Positions 34,040-45,009 of a DNA stretch of 64,000 bases are shown here, one piece after another. Numbering within the stretch: the stretch's first letter is position 1; each line of letters opens with the position of its first letter. The notes beneath the pieces are model-generated. The model was not told the DNA's origin. It was given only the letters and a program-made list of their open reading frames with translations, and searched no databases. This DNA is from Aquarana catesbeiana. Lineage: Eukaryota > Chordata > Amphibia > Anura > Ranidae. Made by a program: the position numbers and the translations under genes. The DNA lies in assembly GCF_042186555.1 (NCBI RefSeq), contig NC_133324.1, positions 130,293,655-130,357,654 of the forward strand, in the 5' to 3' direction.

Positions 34040-35056
34040 TTTTTTTTAGCAGAGACCCTAAAGAATAAAATGGTGTTTGTAGCAATATTTTATGTCACAC
34101 TGTATTCCTGTAGCAGGCTTTCAAATGCAATTTTTTTTGTAGAAGTACACTTTTATGAATTAAAAAACAGTAAAGTTAGCCCAATTCTTTTTGTATAATG
34201 TGGAAGATGATGTTGCGCCAAGTAAATAGATACCTAACATGTAATGCTTTAAAATTGCGCACAGTCGTGAAATGGCGACAAACTACGGTACTTAAAAATC
34301 TCCGTAGGTAACACATTACACATTTCTACAGGTTACCTGTTTAGAGTTGCATTAGAATTAATGCTCTCGCTCTAACGATCATGGTGATACCTCACATGTG
34401 TTGTTTGAGCACTGTTTAGATTTGTGGGTGCGACTTGTGTATGTGTTCGCTTCTGAGTGTGAGCACGGAGGGATGGGGGCACGGTACATTTTTTTTTTCT
34501 TATTTATTTTATTTGACTTTGTTTTTACACTGTCACTTTTAGATTTTTTTTATTTTTGATCACTTTTGTAAACATCCCTTGTGACGTTAATAGGCAGAGA
34601 CAGGTACTCTTTATGGAGGGATCTGAGGTCTATAAGACCCCAAACCTCTCCTTTGCACAAGTTTGGCTGTTTTGAATGCTGTCATTTTTTTAAATCTGGT
34701 GCCGTTAAGGTTTCCGTAAACCAGAAGTGATATCATGACATTGCTTCCGGGTTACTAGATCCGAGACCCGATCAAAGCTGTTCGGGTCTCCGGCCAGCTG
34801 GCGGACTTGCCTCTTGGTGGGAAGGGAGAGCCTGGGCGTGTCGCAGAAGGCAGCAGGAGGGGCCCACATCCCCTTCCGCTGCTTGTTATAACAGCCGAGT
34901 GGCTGTTTAGCCGCATCGGTTGTTTTTACAAGTAAGCCGTCCGTCCGCTCTAAAAAAACAAAACAAAAAACTGTACCGGGCTGATGCGTGCTGCTGCACA
35001 CATCACTCTGGTATAGCCCCTTCGAGCCGAATAACACATATTTTGGCATGAAGGGG
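33898..35056 (+). mobile_element. piggyBac-type element, complete with perfect TTAA duplication
   Basis: CCCCTTCATG (33898-33907) and CATGAAGGGG (35047-35056) are exact inverted ends, flanked by TTAA at 33894-33897 and 35057-35060. The 1,159-bp interior matches the 4986-6054 family (for example the TAGAAAATTACTTAGAACCCC and GATACCTCACATGTG phrases). A long (AT)n tract was inserted or expanded at 33971-34032. There is no transposase. Confidence 0.85.
33971..34032. repeat. (AT)n microsatellite
   Basis: About 30 AT units without interruption, at the point where sister elements have a short AT-rich phrase after AGAACCCC. Confidence 0.9.
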
Positions 35057-35288
35057 TTAAAGGATTTAGGGTACAAAAATACATTCTGTAATGTTGGGTT
35101 TAGAAGATCAGCTAATTTGTCTGCAAATAATTAATCTAGGTTGAGAAGCTGAAGGTGGAATTTGGGACTTTTTTTTAAATAAAAGGCAGGATCAGTGGAA
35201 TAATCTCAAATCAAAATTAATATAATTAAGAGTTTTACTTAATAGGCGATCCATAAAACAGAGTTTTTTGCCAGTAGTTGCATCATTA

Positions 35289-35635
35289 GGGCTCTTTCAC
35301 ACTGGGGCGGTTTGCAGGTGCTATTGCGCTAATAATGGCGCCTGCAAACCGACAAGAAACAGAGGGCTTTTACACTGGAGCGGTGCGCTAGCAGGACGGG
35401 AAAAAAGTCCTGCTAGCAGCATCTTCGGAGCGGCTCCTGCCCATTGAACACAATGGGCAGCGCGGCTATACCGCCGGCAAAGCGCCTCTGCAGAGGCGCT
35501 TTGCGGTGGTTTTTAACCCCTTCCCGGCCACTTGCGGGGGTAGAGCCGCCCCGCTAGCGGCCGAGTACCGATGGTAAAGCGCCGCTTACAATAGCGGCGC
35601 TTTACCGCTGACCCCGCCCCAGTGTGAAAGGGGCC
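35289..35635. mobile_element. Harbinger-like MITE, GC-rich
   Basis: The ends GGGCTCTTTCACACTGGGGC (35289) and GCCCCAGTGTGAAAGGGGCC (to 35635) are inverted copies. TTA flanks both sides (35286-35288 and 35636-35638). The interior is GC-rich and contains short palindromes such as CGCCTCTGCAGAGGCG near 35484 and a GCGCCGC / GCGGCGC pair near 35580. Confidence 0.85.
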
Positions 35636-35743
35636 TTAGGGTAAATGGTTTGAATTCTTTCTAAAGAAAGCATGGATCATTTTTTGCTCAGTTTAATATA
35701 TCCGTTATCAGTGGTATTCATTCAAAGATGGTCACATCTTTAA

Positions 35744-36299
35744 CCACTTCAGCCCTGGAAGGCATTTTTTGCGATATGGCACTGTATCGTTTAAACTGAC
35801 AATTGCGCTGTCGTGCAACACTGTACCCAGACAAAATTGATGTCCTTTTTTTTCCCGACAAATAGAGCTTTCTTTTGGTGGTATTTGGATCACCTCTGCG
35901 GTTTTATTTTTTTGCGCTATAAACAAAAAAATAGCGACAATTTGGAAAAAACTATTTTTTATTTTCTGCTATAAAACATATCCACTAAAAATATGTAAAA
36001 AAAATCAAATTTCCTCATGAATTTAGGCCATTATGTATTCTGCTACATATTTTTGGTAAAAAAATCCCAATTGGCATATATTGGTTTGCGCAAAAGTTAT
36101 CGCGTCTATAAACTATGGGATATTTTTATGGCTTTTTATTTTTTACTAGTAATGGTGGCAATCACATATTTTTAGCGGGACTGCGACATTATGGTGGACA
36201 AATTGGACACGAATACAGTGATCAGTGCTAAAAAAAAAAAATTCACTGTATAAATGACACTGGCAGGGAAAGGCGTTAACATCAGGGGCAATCAAAGGG
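35744..36299 (+). mobile_element. TTAA-flanked CCACTTCAGCCC-type repeat
   Basis: TTAA (35740-35743) then CCACTTCAGCCCTGG, and a TTAA at 36300-36303 on the right. The interior matches the copies at 42535 and 43849 (AATAGAGCTTTCTTTTGGTG and TGCGCTATAAAC phrases). The right end (AAAGGG) is not a good inverted match of the left, so the right border may be an internal point of a longer family member. Confidence 0.6.
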
Positions 36300-36303
36300 T
36301 TAA

Positions 36304-36677
36304 AGGGGTTGTAAAGGCTTGTGTTTTTTCACCTTAATGCATCCTATTCCCCCCCGTTTTACTTACCTGAGCCCCGAATTTCCGTCAACACGCCCCCGCC
36401 GTCCCTCTCTCCACGTGTTCCCGATTCTTGATTGGATAGATTGATAGCACCGCAGCCATTGGCTCCCGCTATTGTCAGTCAAATCCAATGTTGTGGGGGC
36501 GGGGCCGAGTCCTGCGTTCGGCCTCTATGGACACCGAATGCTGGACTCGGGAGAGCGCTTCTCCAAGGGGGTTATCTAATGCAGGGAGGAGCCACAAGAG
36601 CCGCAGAAATGGATGTTCGGGGACACTCTGTGCAAAACGAGCTGCACAGTGGAGGCAAGTATGACATGTTTGTTATT
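36304..36677. mobile_element. TTAA-bounded GC-rich repeat
   Basis: It lies between TTAA at 36300-36303 and TTAA at 36678-36681. It starts AGGGGTTGTAAAGGC, like the TTAAAG-ended family. Its middle (GCCATTGGCTCCCGCTATTG, GTCAAATCCAATG) is shared with 53965-54010, so that piece is an independent copy of part of it. Confidence 0.5.
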
Positions 36678-37473
36678 TTAACCACTTAAGGACCAAGCCT
36701 CTTTTTGAGATGTGGTGTTTAAAAGTTAAAAACTGTTTTTTTGGGTTTTTTTTTTTTTTGCTAGAAAATTACTTAGAACCCCCAAATATTGCAATACTTT
36801 GTCACACCATATTTGCGCAGCAGTCTTACAAGCGCACTTTTTTTGGAAAAAATACATTTTGAATTAAAAAAATAAGACAACAGTAAAGTTAGGCCAATTT
36901 TTTTTGTATTGTGAAAGATAATGTTACGCTGAGTAAATTGATACCCAACATGTCACACTACAAAATTGCGCCCGCTCGTAGAATGGTGACTAACTTTTAC
37001 CCTTAAAAATCTCCATAGGCGACGTTTAAAAAATTCTACACGTTGCACGTTTTTAGTTACAGAGAAGGACTAGGGCTAAAATTTTTGCTCTCGCTCTACC
37101 GATCGCAGCGATACCTCACATGTGTGGTTTGAACACTGTTTTCATATGCGGTCGCTTCTGCACGCGAGCTCGGCGGGACAGGGCGCGTTTTTTTTTTTTT
37201 TTTTTAATTTTTCCTTATTTATTTTGCCTTTTATTTTTATTTTTACACGTTTTTTTTTTTTTTTGTTTTTTTTTTTTTTTAATTGTGTCACTTTTATTCC
37301 TATTACAAGGAATGTAAACATCCCTTGTAATAGAAAAAAATGACAGGACCTCTTAAATATGAGATCTGGGGTCAAAAAGACCTCAGATCTCATTTACACT
37401 AAGATGCAATAAAAAAAAATTGTCATTTAGAAAAAAAACTAAAAAAAAAAAAAAAAAAATGGCCCTTTAACCA

Positions 37474-38509
37474 CTTAACAACCGGCCCATAGCCAAATGA
37501 CGGCTACAGGGCGGTTGTTTAACTCTGGGAGGACGTCCAGGGACGTCCTCCCAGAATTCTGCTCTCGCGCGCCCCCTAGGGCGCGCACTCGAGAGCATCC
37601 GTGATTGCCGGGTCCACAGGACCCGGCGCATCACAGATCCCGGTAAATGGCCGCTGATCGCGGCCGTTTACCATGTGATCGCTCCGTCAAATGACGAAGC
37701 GATCACATGTAAACAAACCGGCGTCATCTGATGACGCCGGTTCCTCTCCTCCCCCTCTCCTCCCCTCCTGTGTACCGATCGGTACACAGTGACCGAAGAG
37801 GCGGATGGATGGATGGCTGCAGCGTTGTGGGCTGCATCTGTAGTGCCCACAGCGCTGCACAGAGACATCCAGCCATCCATCCATCCATGCTCAGCCATCC
37901 CTACTACTCTGCATGCCCTGCAATGCTGTGCAATACTCTGCAATTCCCTCTGCAATACCCCGCAATACTCTGCCATACCCTGGAATACCCCGCAATACTC
38001 TGCCATACCCTGGAATACCCCGCAATACTCTGCCATACCCTGCAATACCCTGAAATACCCTGAAATATCCCGCAATACCCAGCCATACTCTGCAATACTC
38101 AGTGATACCCAGCCATCCTCTGCCATACCCAGCCATGCTCTGCAATACCCCACAAAAATCTGCAATACTCTGCCATAACCCGCAATACTCTGCCATACCC
38201 AGCCATACTCTGCCATACCCAGCCATACTCTGCAATACTCGGTGATACCCAGCCATACTCTGCAATACCCAGCCATACTCTGCCATACCCAGCCATACTC
38301 GGCGATACTCTGCAATACCCAGCCATGCTCAGCCGTACCCAGCCTCTGTATGTGGCCAGGCTGTAGAAGTCTCACACATGTGGTATCGCCGTACTCAGGA
38401 ATAGTAGGAGAATCTATTTTGGGGGGTCATTTTTGGTATATACATGCTATGTGTTAGAAATATTGTATAAATGGACAACTTTGTGTTAAAAAAAAAAAAA
38501 GCGTTTTAA
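37474..38509 (+). mobile_element. TTAA element with palindromic GC-rich start and minisatellite
   Basis: It begins CCACTTAACAACCGGCCC after TTAA (37470-37473), followed by several short palindromes (GGACGTCCAGGGACGTCC, GGCGTCATCTGATGACGCC, GTACCGATCGGTAC). The minisatellite then leads to sequence matching 39550-39700. It has no right terminus of its own, because another element starts at 38510. Confidence 0.6.
37905..38340. repeat. Minisatellite of about 10-15 bp units
   Basis: Variants of CAATACTCTGC, CATACCCTGG, AATACCCCG and CATACCCAGC alternate for about 435 bases, including three near-identical copies of a 31-base block from about 37950. Neither strand has stops in some frames, giving apparent proteins of up to 235 residues (AEYGWVWQSMAGY-type repeats on the minus strand). 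These are artefacts of the repeat. Confidence 0.85.
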
Positions 38510-40327
38510 CCACTTCCCGCCTTCCGTCATACGACGTCCTTGACTTTGTGCGGGGATATCTGAATGATGGGTGCAGCTACAGGCATCATTCAGATATCAT
38601 CTTTTTCAGCCGGCGATTCCCTACACCATAAGAATGATCGTAGCAGCTGTTACACTGCTTGATCGTTCTTACGGGAGGCGAGAGGGGACGCCCCCCCTCC
38701 CGCCGCCCTCCGGTGCTTCTACCGACTCACCGCTATGATCGAAGCCAGGATCTTTTTTTTTTTTTTTTTTTTATTTCAGGAACAGCCTAGAGGTGAGATG
38801 TGGGGTCTTATTGACCCCATATTTCACTGTAAAGAGGACCTGTCATGCCATATTCCTATTACAAGGGATGTTTACATTCCTTGTAATAGGAATAAAAGTG
38901 ATCAAAAATTTTTTTTTTTTTGGAAAAAAGTGTCAAACTAAAATAAATAAAGTAAAATGAACAATAAAAAAAAATTAAAATTTTTTAAAGCACCCCTGTC
39001 CGTGTGCTCGCATGCAGAAGCGAACGCATACGTAAGTCCCGCCCACATAAGAAAACGGTGTTCAAACCACACATGTGAGGTATCGCTGCGATCGGTAGAG
39101 CGAGAGCAATAATTTTGGCCCTAGACCTCCTCTGTAACTCAAAATTTGTAACCAGTAAAAAATTTTAAAGCGTCGCCTATGGGGATTTTTAAGTGGTGAA
39201 GTTTGGCGCCATTCCACAAGCGTGTGCAATTTTGAAAGGTGACATGTTAGGTATCTATTAACTCGGCGTAACTTCATCTTTCATATTATGCAAAAACATT
39301 GGGCTAACCTTACTGTTTTGTTTTTTTTTAAAGCAAAAAACAGTTTTTTTTCCAAAAAAAACGCGTTCCAAAAATTGCTGCGCAAATATCGTGCGAGATA
39401 AAAATGACCGCTTTTGTATTCTCTAGGGTCTTTGCTAAAAAAACATATATAATGTTTTGGGGTTCTATGTAATTTTCTAGCAAATAAATGATGATTTTTA
39501 CATGTAGGAGAGAAATGTCAGAATTGGCCTGGGTGCTCCAGAACGCCTGAAGGTGCTCCGTGCATGTTGGGCCTCTGTATGTGGCCACGCTGTGTAAAAG
39601 TCTCACACATGTGGTATCGCCATACTCGGGAGTAATAGCAGAATGTGTTTTGGGGTGTAATTTGTGGTATGCATATGCTGTGTGTGAGAAATAACCTGCT
39701 AATATGACAATTTTGTGAAAAAAAAAAAAGAAAAAAAAAACTTGATTTTGCAAAGAATTGTGGGAAAAAATGACAACCTCAAAAAACTCATCATGCATCT
39801 TTCTAAATACCTTGGAATGTCTTCTTTACAAAAAGGGGTCATTTGGGGGGTATTTGTACTTTTCTGGCATGTTAGGGTCTCAAGAAATGAGATAGGCCGT
39901 CAGTACTTCAGGTGTGATCAATTTTCAGATATTGGTACCATAGCTTGTGGACGCTATAACTTTCACAAAGACCAAATAATATACACTAATTTGGGTTATT
40001 TTTACCAAAGATATGTAGCGGTATAAATTTTGGCCAAAATATATGAAGAAAAATTACTAATTTTCAAAATTTTATAACAGAAACGAAGAAAAATTTATTT
40101 TTTTACAGATTTTTCGGTCTTTTTTCTTTTATAGCGCAAAAAATAAAGAACCCAGCGGTGATTAAATACCACCAAAAGAAAGCTCTATTTGTGTGAAAAA
40201 AAGGACAAAAAATTCATATAGATACAGTGTTGCATGACTGAGTAATTGTCATTCAAAATGTGAGAGCACCAAAAGCTGAAAATTGGTCTGGTTATTAAGG
40301 GGGTTTAAGTGCCCAGTGGTCAAGTGG
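38510..40327 (-). mobile_element. piggyBac-type element (1.8 kb) with perfect TTAA flanks
   Basis: CCACTTCCCGCC at 38510 and GGTCAAGTGG at 40327, with TTAA at 38506-38509 and 40328-40331. The minus-strand interior joins the two repeat types seen separately elsewhere: 38560-39520 matches the 4986-6054 family, and 40100-40330 matches the CCACTTCAGCCC family. A phrase shared with the 21935-23000 region (CACATGTGGTATCGCCATAC) lies between them. The two common repeats are therefore halves of one longer parent. Confidence 0.75.
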
Positions 40328-40668
40328 TTAAGAGGTATGGGCGGAAGTGATATTTTGACGTCACTTCCGCCCTGCAATGTCACTCATCTCCATGCCCAGC
40401 AAGGGTGAAGATCCGATCGTCTCCGCCACTGCCGGCGGCTCCTGTAAGCGATGGAGGGCACCGGAGCGTGACGGGGAGGGCCCCTCTCCCGCCACCGATA
40501 AAAGTGATCTTGCGGTGAATCTGCTGCAGAGACCACTCTTATCGGAAAGCGGACCGCCGGCCGAAGAAGAGGATACCTGGGTTATGACAGCTAGCTGCTG
40601 CCATAACAACGATATTCCACTTCAAATTAAGGATGTATATCGGCGTGCGGCAGTCCGGAAGTGGTTAA

Positions 40669-41945
40669 AAAAAATAGAAAAACAATCCTTTAGTATCACT
40701 TTAAGTGTGCTCCTAGGGAATGCTTTCCTAACTGTGTGGGGGATGAACTGACTCGAGGAAGAGAGACATCTGTGTTCCTGATTAGCAGGAAGACGAGATC
40801 TCTCTCTTCCTATCGGACAGGATAAGCACGAGACCCAGAGATGGAAACCACGTACAGGTACGTTGTTTCAGGCAGCCGGGTTGCCCTGCCACAGTGTATG
40901 TGCGGTGAGCAGCCCAGAAGCGGTTAAAGATCTAAAACTGCACTGAAATTGGCTAGATGGAAGTCTTGCACAGTCCTCTCCTCTACTGAAATAGGTTATT
41001 CTGGTTTCACTGCACACTGAGCTTTCAAAGCTACAGCAAGTCAAATAGAAACCACTCTTATTTCCTGGCTGGGGGATGCCCAGCATCAGTTAGCCTTTTC
41101 CTCTTGTGCCTGACTGTCCCAGGCCCCTCTCAATCAGTGAACTTCAGTTCCTTCAAATCATGGAGGCTTAAAGATGAAGTATGGGCAAAGCTTTTTTCAT
41201 ATAGCTTGTTCTGCACTCCTGTGACCTGTTTTCAGCCTTTAGTCCACTGTCGCCCGATGTCCCTCAACCTCCGATCCAACCTCAAGGAAGATCCCGACCA
41301 TATGGTTGGGATCAACCCAGATGCCTAGACCAGTACCTGGCTCAGCCTCTCAGCGATCTTCTGAGAGCCTGAGCCAGCCCCTTTCATGCTTTCCACAGCC
41401 CATCGCTCCAGTGAGCACTAGAGGGAAGAGCAGAGAGCCGGTAACCGATAGTCGGTCATGGCTCAGAGCAGAGGGGAGAGCTGATCGGTCAGCGGTGTTT
41501 GTTCAGTTCTTAATGCAGGACTGGCGGGGGACAGAAGCAGCATCTGATCGATCCTACATCCACCTAGGTAAGTAATTGTTTTTCCAAAATCCCAAACTTC
41601 TCATTTAACATCAAATGTGGGCGTTACCTGGCATCCACACATCAAAGCATTTTAATATTTGCATAACTGCTCCCAAAAGCCCAGACCGCTGCTTGCATCG
41701 GGACTGATTGCTCTTGAGAAATGTACTGAAGCAGGGTGCTGTGATGTTTTCAGGAAGCTATGTATAGCACTCTGCTGGTCCCTCCCACCAGCCATGATCT
41801 TCCTTAATTGAGAGACTGTAAGGATTTCACTGGGTCTAAAATTAGGTATGTAATAAGTATAATTTTTTTTTTTTGTTTTTATTTGATATTAGCATGTAAG
41901 GAACCAAGGAAGGCAAAAATAGAGGTAAATTATACTTAGACTTTA
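40669..41945. other. Intronic sequence with possible decayed repeats
   Basis: 41200-41580 is GC-richer and repeat-like, with no termini or protein signature found. The remainder is plain. Confidence 0.35.
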
Positions 41946-42239
41946 GGCCTCATGCTTGCTGCCTGCTTTTTTCTGCTGCTCCTAGGGGCGTTAGACATTT
42001 TTTTTTTCCTGCCTCCAATGCTCCTGCGTGTTGGCCTATGTATCTATGCACACACAGGCATCTAAACGTGCCTAAGTTCTAGGCACATTTAGCACTTGAA
42101 AGTTAATAAATTTCAGTGGCCAGAAAAAAATTATTATTCTGGCTAAAGAAATGAAAGTTTACATGTGGTGAACGTGTGTGTTTACAAGTCTAGAGAGGAG
42201 TCTAGGAGAGTTAGCAAAGCGTCCAGTGTGCATGAGTCC
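41946..42239. mobile_element. Harbinger-like MITE
   Basis: The ends GGCCTCATGCTTGCTGCC (41946) and CAGTGTGCATGAGTCC (to 42239) are imperfect inverted copies. TTA flanks both sides (41943-41945 and 42240-42242). The ends resemble those of the 30093-30532 MITE (CCTCATGCACAC). Confidence 0.7.
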
Positions 42240-42534
42240 TTAAACATAACTTAGTGATTAGTCAACAGAAAAAAAAATGTATCTTTATATAGAAGATCTG
42301 CCTTTCATGGTTGTAACTGTATTTATGAGTTTTGCTAAGAGTGTGTTTTAATATGAAATATTTATTATTTTATGTATTGCTTAGATGTGTACACTTACAT
42401 TTAGAAGGGCACTTGTGATTACGTATTCTTCTGAAACATGTCTTATTGTATCTAGCATTACTTAACTTACATAGTTCTTTATAACTTGCAGCTGTCTCTG
42501 CAGTACTTATTTTTACTGGCTGTTGTTACTTTAA

Positions 42535-43454
42535 CCACTTCAGCCCCGGAAGATTTTACCCCCTTCCTGACCAGAGCACTTTTTGCGATTCGGCACTGCT
42601 GCATCGCTTTAACGGACAATTGCACAGTCGTGCAACTTGCGCCCAAACAAAATTGACTTCCTTTTTTCCCACAAATAGAGCTTTCTTTTGGTGGTATTTG
42701 ATCGCCTCTGTGGTTTTTATTTTTTGCGCTATAAACCAAAAAATAGTGACAATTTTGAAAAAAAACGCAATATTTTTTAATTTTTGCTATAATAAATATC
42801 CGCAAAAATATATAAAAAAACATTTTTTTCCTCAGTTTAGGCCGCTATATTCTTCTACATATTTTTGGTAAAAAAAAGGCAATAAGCGTATATTGATTGG
42901 TTTGCACAAAAGTTATAGCGTCTACAAAATGGGGATAGTTTTATGGTTTTTTTATTAATATTTTTTTTACTAGTATTGGCGGCGATCTGCGATTTTTATC
43001 AGGACTGCGACAATATGGCGGACAAGTCTGACAATTTTGCCACATTTTTGGGACCATTGGCATTTTTACAGCGATCAATGCTATAAAATTGTAAAAATGT
43101 CACTGGCAGTGAATGGGGTTAACCACTAGGGGGCAGTGAAGGGGTTAAGTGTGTCCTAGTGTGTGTTCTAACTGAAGGGGGGAGGGGGCTGTGCAGGGGA
43201 GACTCTGTATGAACAGATGATCTGTCTGTTCTCCCCTCAGAGAATTGGAAACTGTGTTTACACACACACATCCCGGATTCCAATTCTCGGTGTGCCCCGA
43301 GCGATCGTGGAACCCGGCGGTGATCGTGTCCACCGGGCACTCGCATCAGCTCCGTGGTCTAGTGGCCGTTTATGTTACCGACGTACCATGACAGCGATTC
43401 GCGCAGCCAAGCCATGTTGCCGCAGTGTAACTGCGGCAGCTGGTCGACATGCGG
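42535..43454 (+). mobile_element. piggyBac-type element, CCACTTCAGCCC family
   Basis: TTAA (42531-42534), CCACTTCAGCCCCGG, about 920 bp, ending GACATGCGG before TTAA (43455-43458). The right end is a mutated form of the AAGTGG expected. The GC-rich right part has a GCAGTGTAACTGCGGCAGC segment. There is no coding capacity. Confidence 0.7.
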
Positions 43455-43838
43455 TTAACTTCTACATCTAAAAAAGTCAAATACATTATAGCATTATCAA
43501 GTATGTCTAAGTGACTGTCCATAAGAACCTCCTTTGGTAAGTGCTTGGTATTTCCTGGAGATGTAGCTTCAGGTGGCGCTCCTGCTCTTTTCATGACAAA
43601 AGAGTGACAGAATCCATAGTTGTAATTTTTTTTTTTTTTAACAAGGGTTTCTTTAATGAATTAATGGACAGGCAATAGACAGTATTCATATATTTGTTTA
43701 TCCAAGGCATTAGTATCATCCAACTGTATATCATTTTTTGTTTTGTGACCTTTTTTCCCCCAAATCAGTGGTTTGCAGGTTTCTACTGCCCTGCTCATTG
43801 CTGTCCTGCTCTTGGGTCGCAGTCCAGCAACTAGATAA

Positions 43839-43854
43839 AAGTGGTTAACCACTT
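43839..43854. repeat. Perfect 16-bp palindrome at an element start
   Basis: AAGTGGTTAACCACTT is centred on a TTAA. It reads as the right end of one TTAA element touching the left end of another, sharing one target copy. Confidence 0.7.
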
Positions 43855-44430
43855 CAGCTTCCTGACCAGGCCATTTTTTGCGCTACTGCACTGCGTCGTT
43901 TCAACTGACAATTGCGCAGTTGTGCGACGCTATACCCAAACAAAATTGACGGCTTTTTTTTCCCCCACAAATAGAGCTTTCTTTTGCTGGTCTTTGATCA
44001 CCTTTGCGGTTTTTATTTTTTGCGCTGTAAACAAAAATGAGTGATAATTCTGATAATACATATAAAAAAAACAATTATAAAAATTCTTCATATTTTTGGT
44101 AAAAGAAATCGCAATAGGCGTATATTGATTGGTTATCAAAGTTATTGCGTGTACAAACTATGGGATAGATTTAGGGACTTTTATTTTCTGCGATTTTTAG
44201 CGGGATTGCAGCAGATAAATCTGACCCCAAATGACACCTTTTGGGGACCAGTGACATTATTACATTGATCAGTGCTATAAAAATGCACTGATCGATGTAT
44301 AAATGACTGGCGGGGAAGGGGTTAACACTGGGGGGGTGATAAAGGAGTTAAGTGGGTTCCCTTGGTGTGTTCTAACTGTAGGGGGGATAGGCTGCCAGGG
44401 ACACGAGAGATCGTGGTTCCCGATCACAGG
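43849..44430 (+). mobile_element. piggyBac-type element, CCACTTCAG family, right end unclear
   Basis: It starts CCACTTCAGCTTCC after TTAA (43845-43848) and follows the 42535 copy through AATAGAGCTTTC, TTTTTGCGC and GATCAGTGCTATAAAA, then becomes GC-rich. I could not find a right terminus before about 44430-44700. Confidence 0.65.
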
Positions 44431-45009
44431 GAACAGAAGATCTCTGACATGTCATCTGTCAGAACCGAGATCCACCTTGTTTACACTGGCAGATCCCCGT
44501 TCTGCCTCTGTACACTGCGATTGCAGGTCGCCGGCAGATAGAGTCCACCGGACCCATGGGCACGCTCCCACAGCAAACCTCTCTATGCCCCCTGAATATA
44601 CAACAGGGCCTAGCAGAGAAAAAGGGGATTCAGCAACTGGCATTCCACAGCACCCCAACATTCCTAGTGCCCTGGAGGTCTTAGTGGGGAGTGCTTATAG
44701 ATGAAAAAACAGCAGCAAACTGCCATGAGAAATCTTTTTCAGAGTGGATGGGTGGGATGGAAGTTTCACAGAAAGGTACTTTATAAAACTGATTATTTTA
44801 ATCCTACAGTACTGTGCTGGTATTTATAGACTATGGGTTATAGGCTGCTAACTTGAAGTGATTGGACACTTTTCCTTTTTAAACCGTTGAACGTTTTTCA
44901 TCTGAATCTTCTATCACCAGCTGGCTTCTTATTATTTTACTTGTGCATTCTGTTACATTCTGGTTACCCATGGTTGTGTACCTTGGAGAATGTAATGTAA
45001 CAAACCCCT
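44431..45009. other. Sequence without recognised features
   Basis: 44431-44700 may still be the GC-rich right part of the preceding element. 44700-45009 shows nothing supportable. Confidence 0.35.

Larger units (their letters stand above)
36682..40664 (+). mobile_element. piggyBac-type element split by a further TTAA insertion
   Basis: The ends are CCACTTAAGGACC at 36682 and CCGGAAGTGG at 40664, with TTAA at 36678-36681 and 40665-40668. At 37470-37473 a TTAA begins foreign sequence that ends at 40327, followed by TTAA 40328-40331. After it, 40332-40664 continues the family sequence, as comparison with the 4986-6054 copy shows (TGCCCTGCAATG, AGCTAGCTGC, GATATTCC). Without the insert it is about 1.1 kb, like its relatives. 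Confidence 0.75.

Noticed and set aside
37668..38375. Long minus-strand frame of 235 codons and its partners on both strands
   Set aside because: It is the translation of a short-unit minisatellite with no stop in the unit. It has no domain and no splice context.
43345..43400. TCCGTGGTCTAGTGG, resembling the start of a tRNA gene (A box)
   Set aside because: No cloverleaf could be traced and no B box follows at the right distance. It sits inside a TTAA element.
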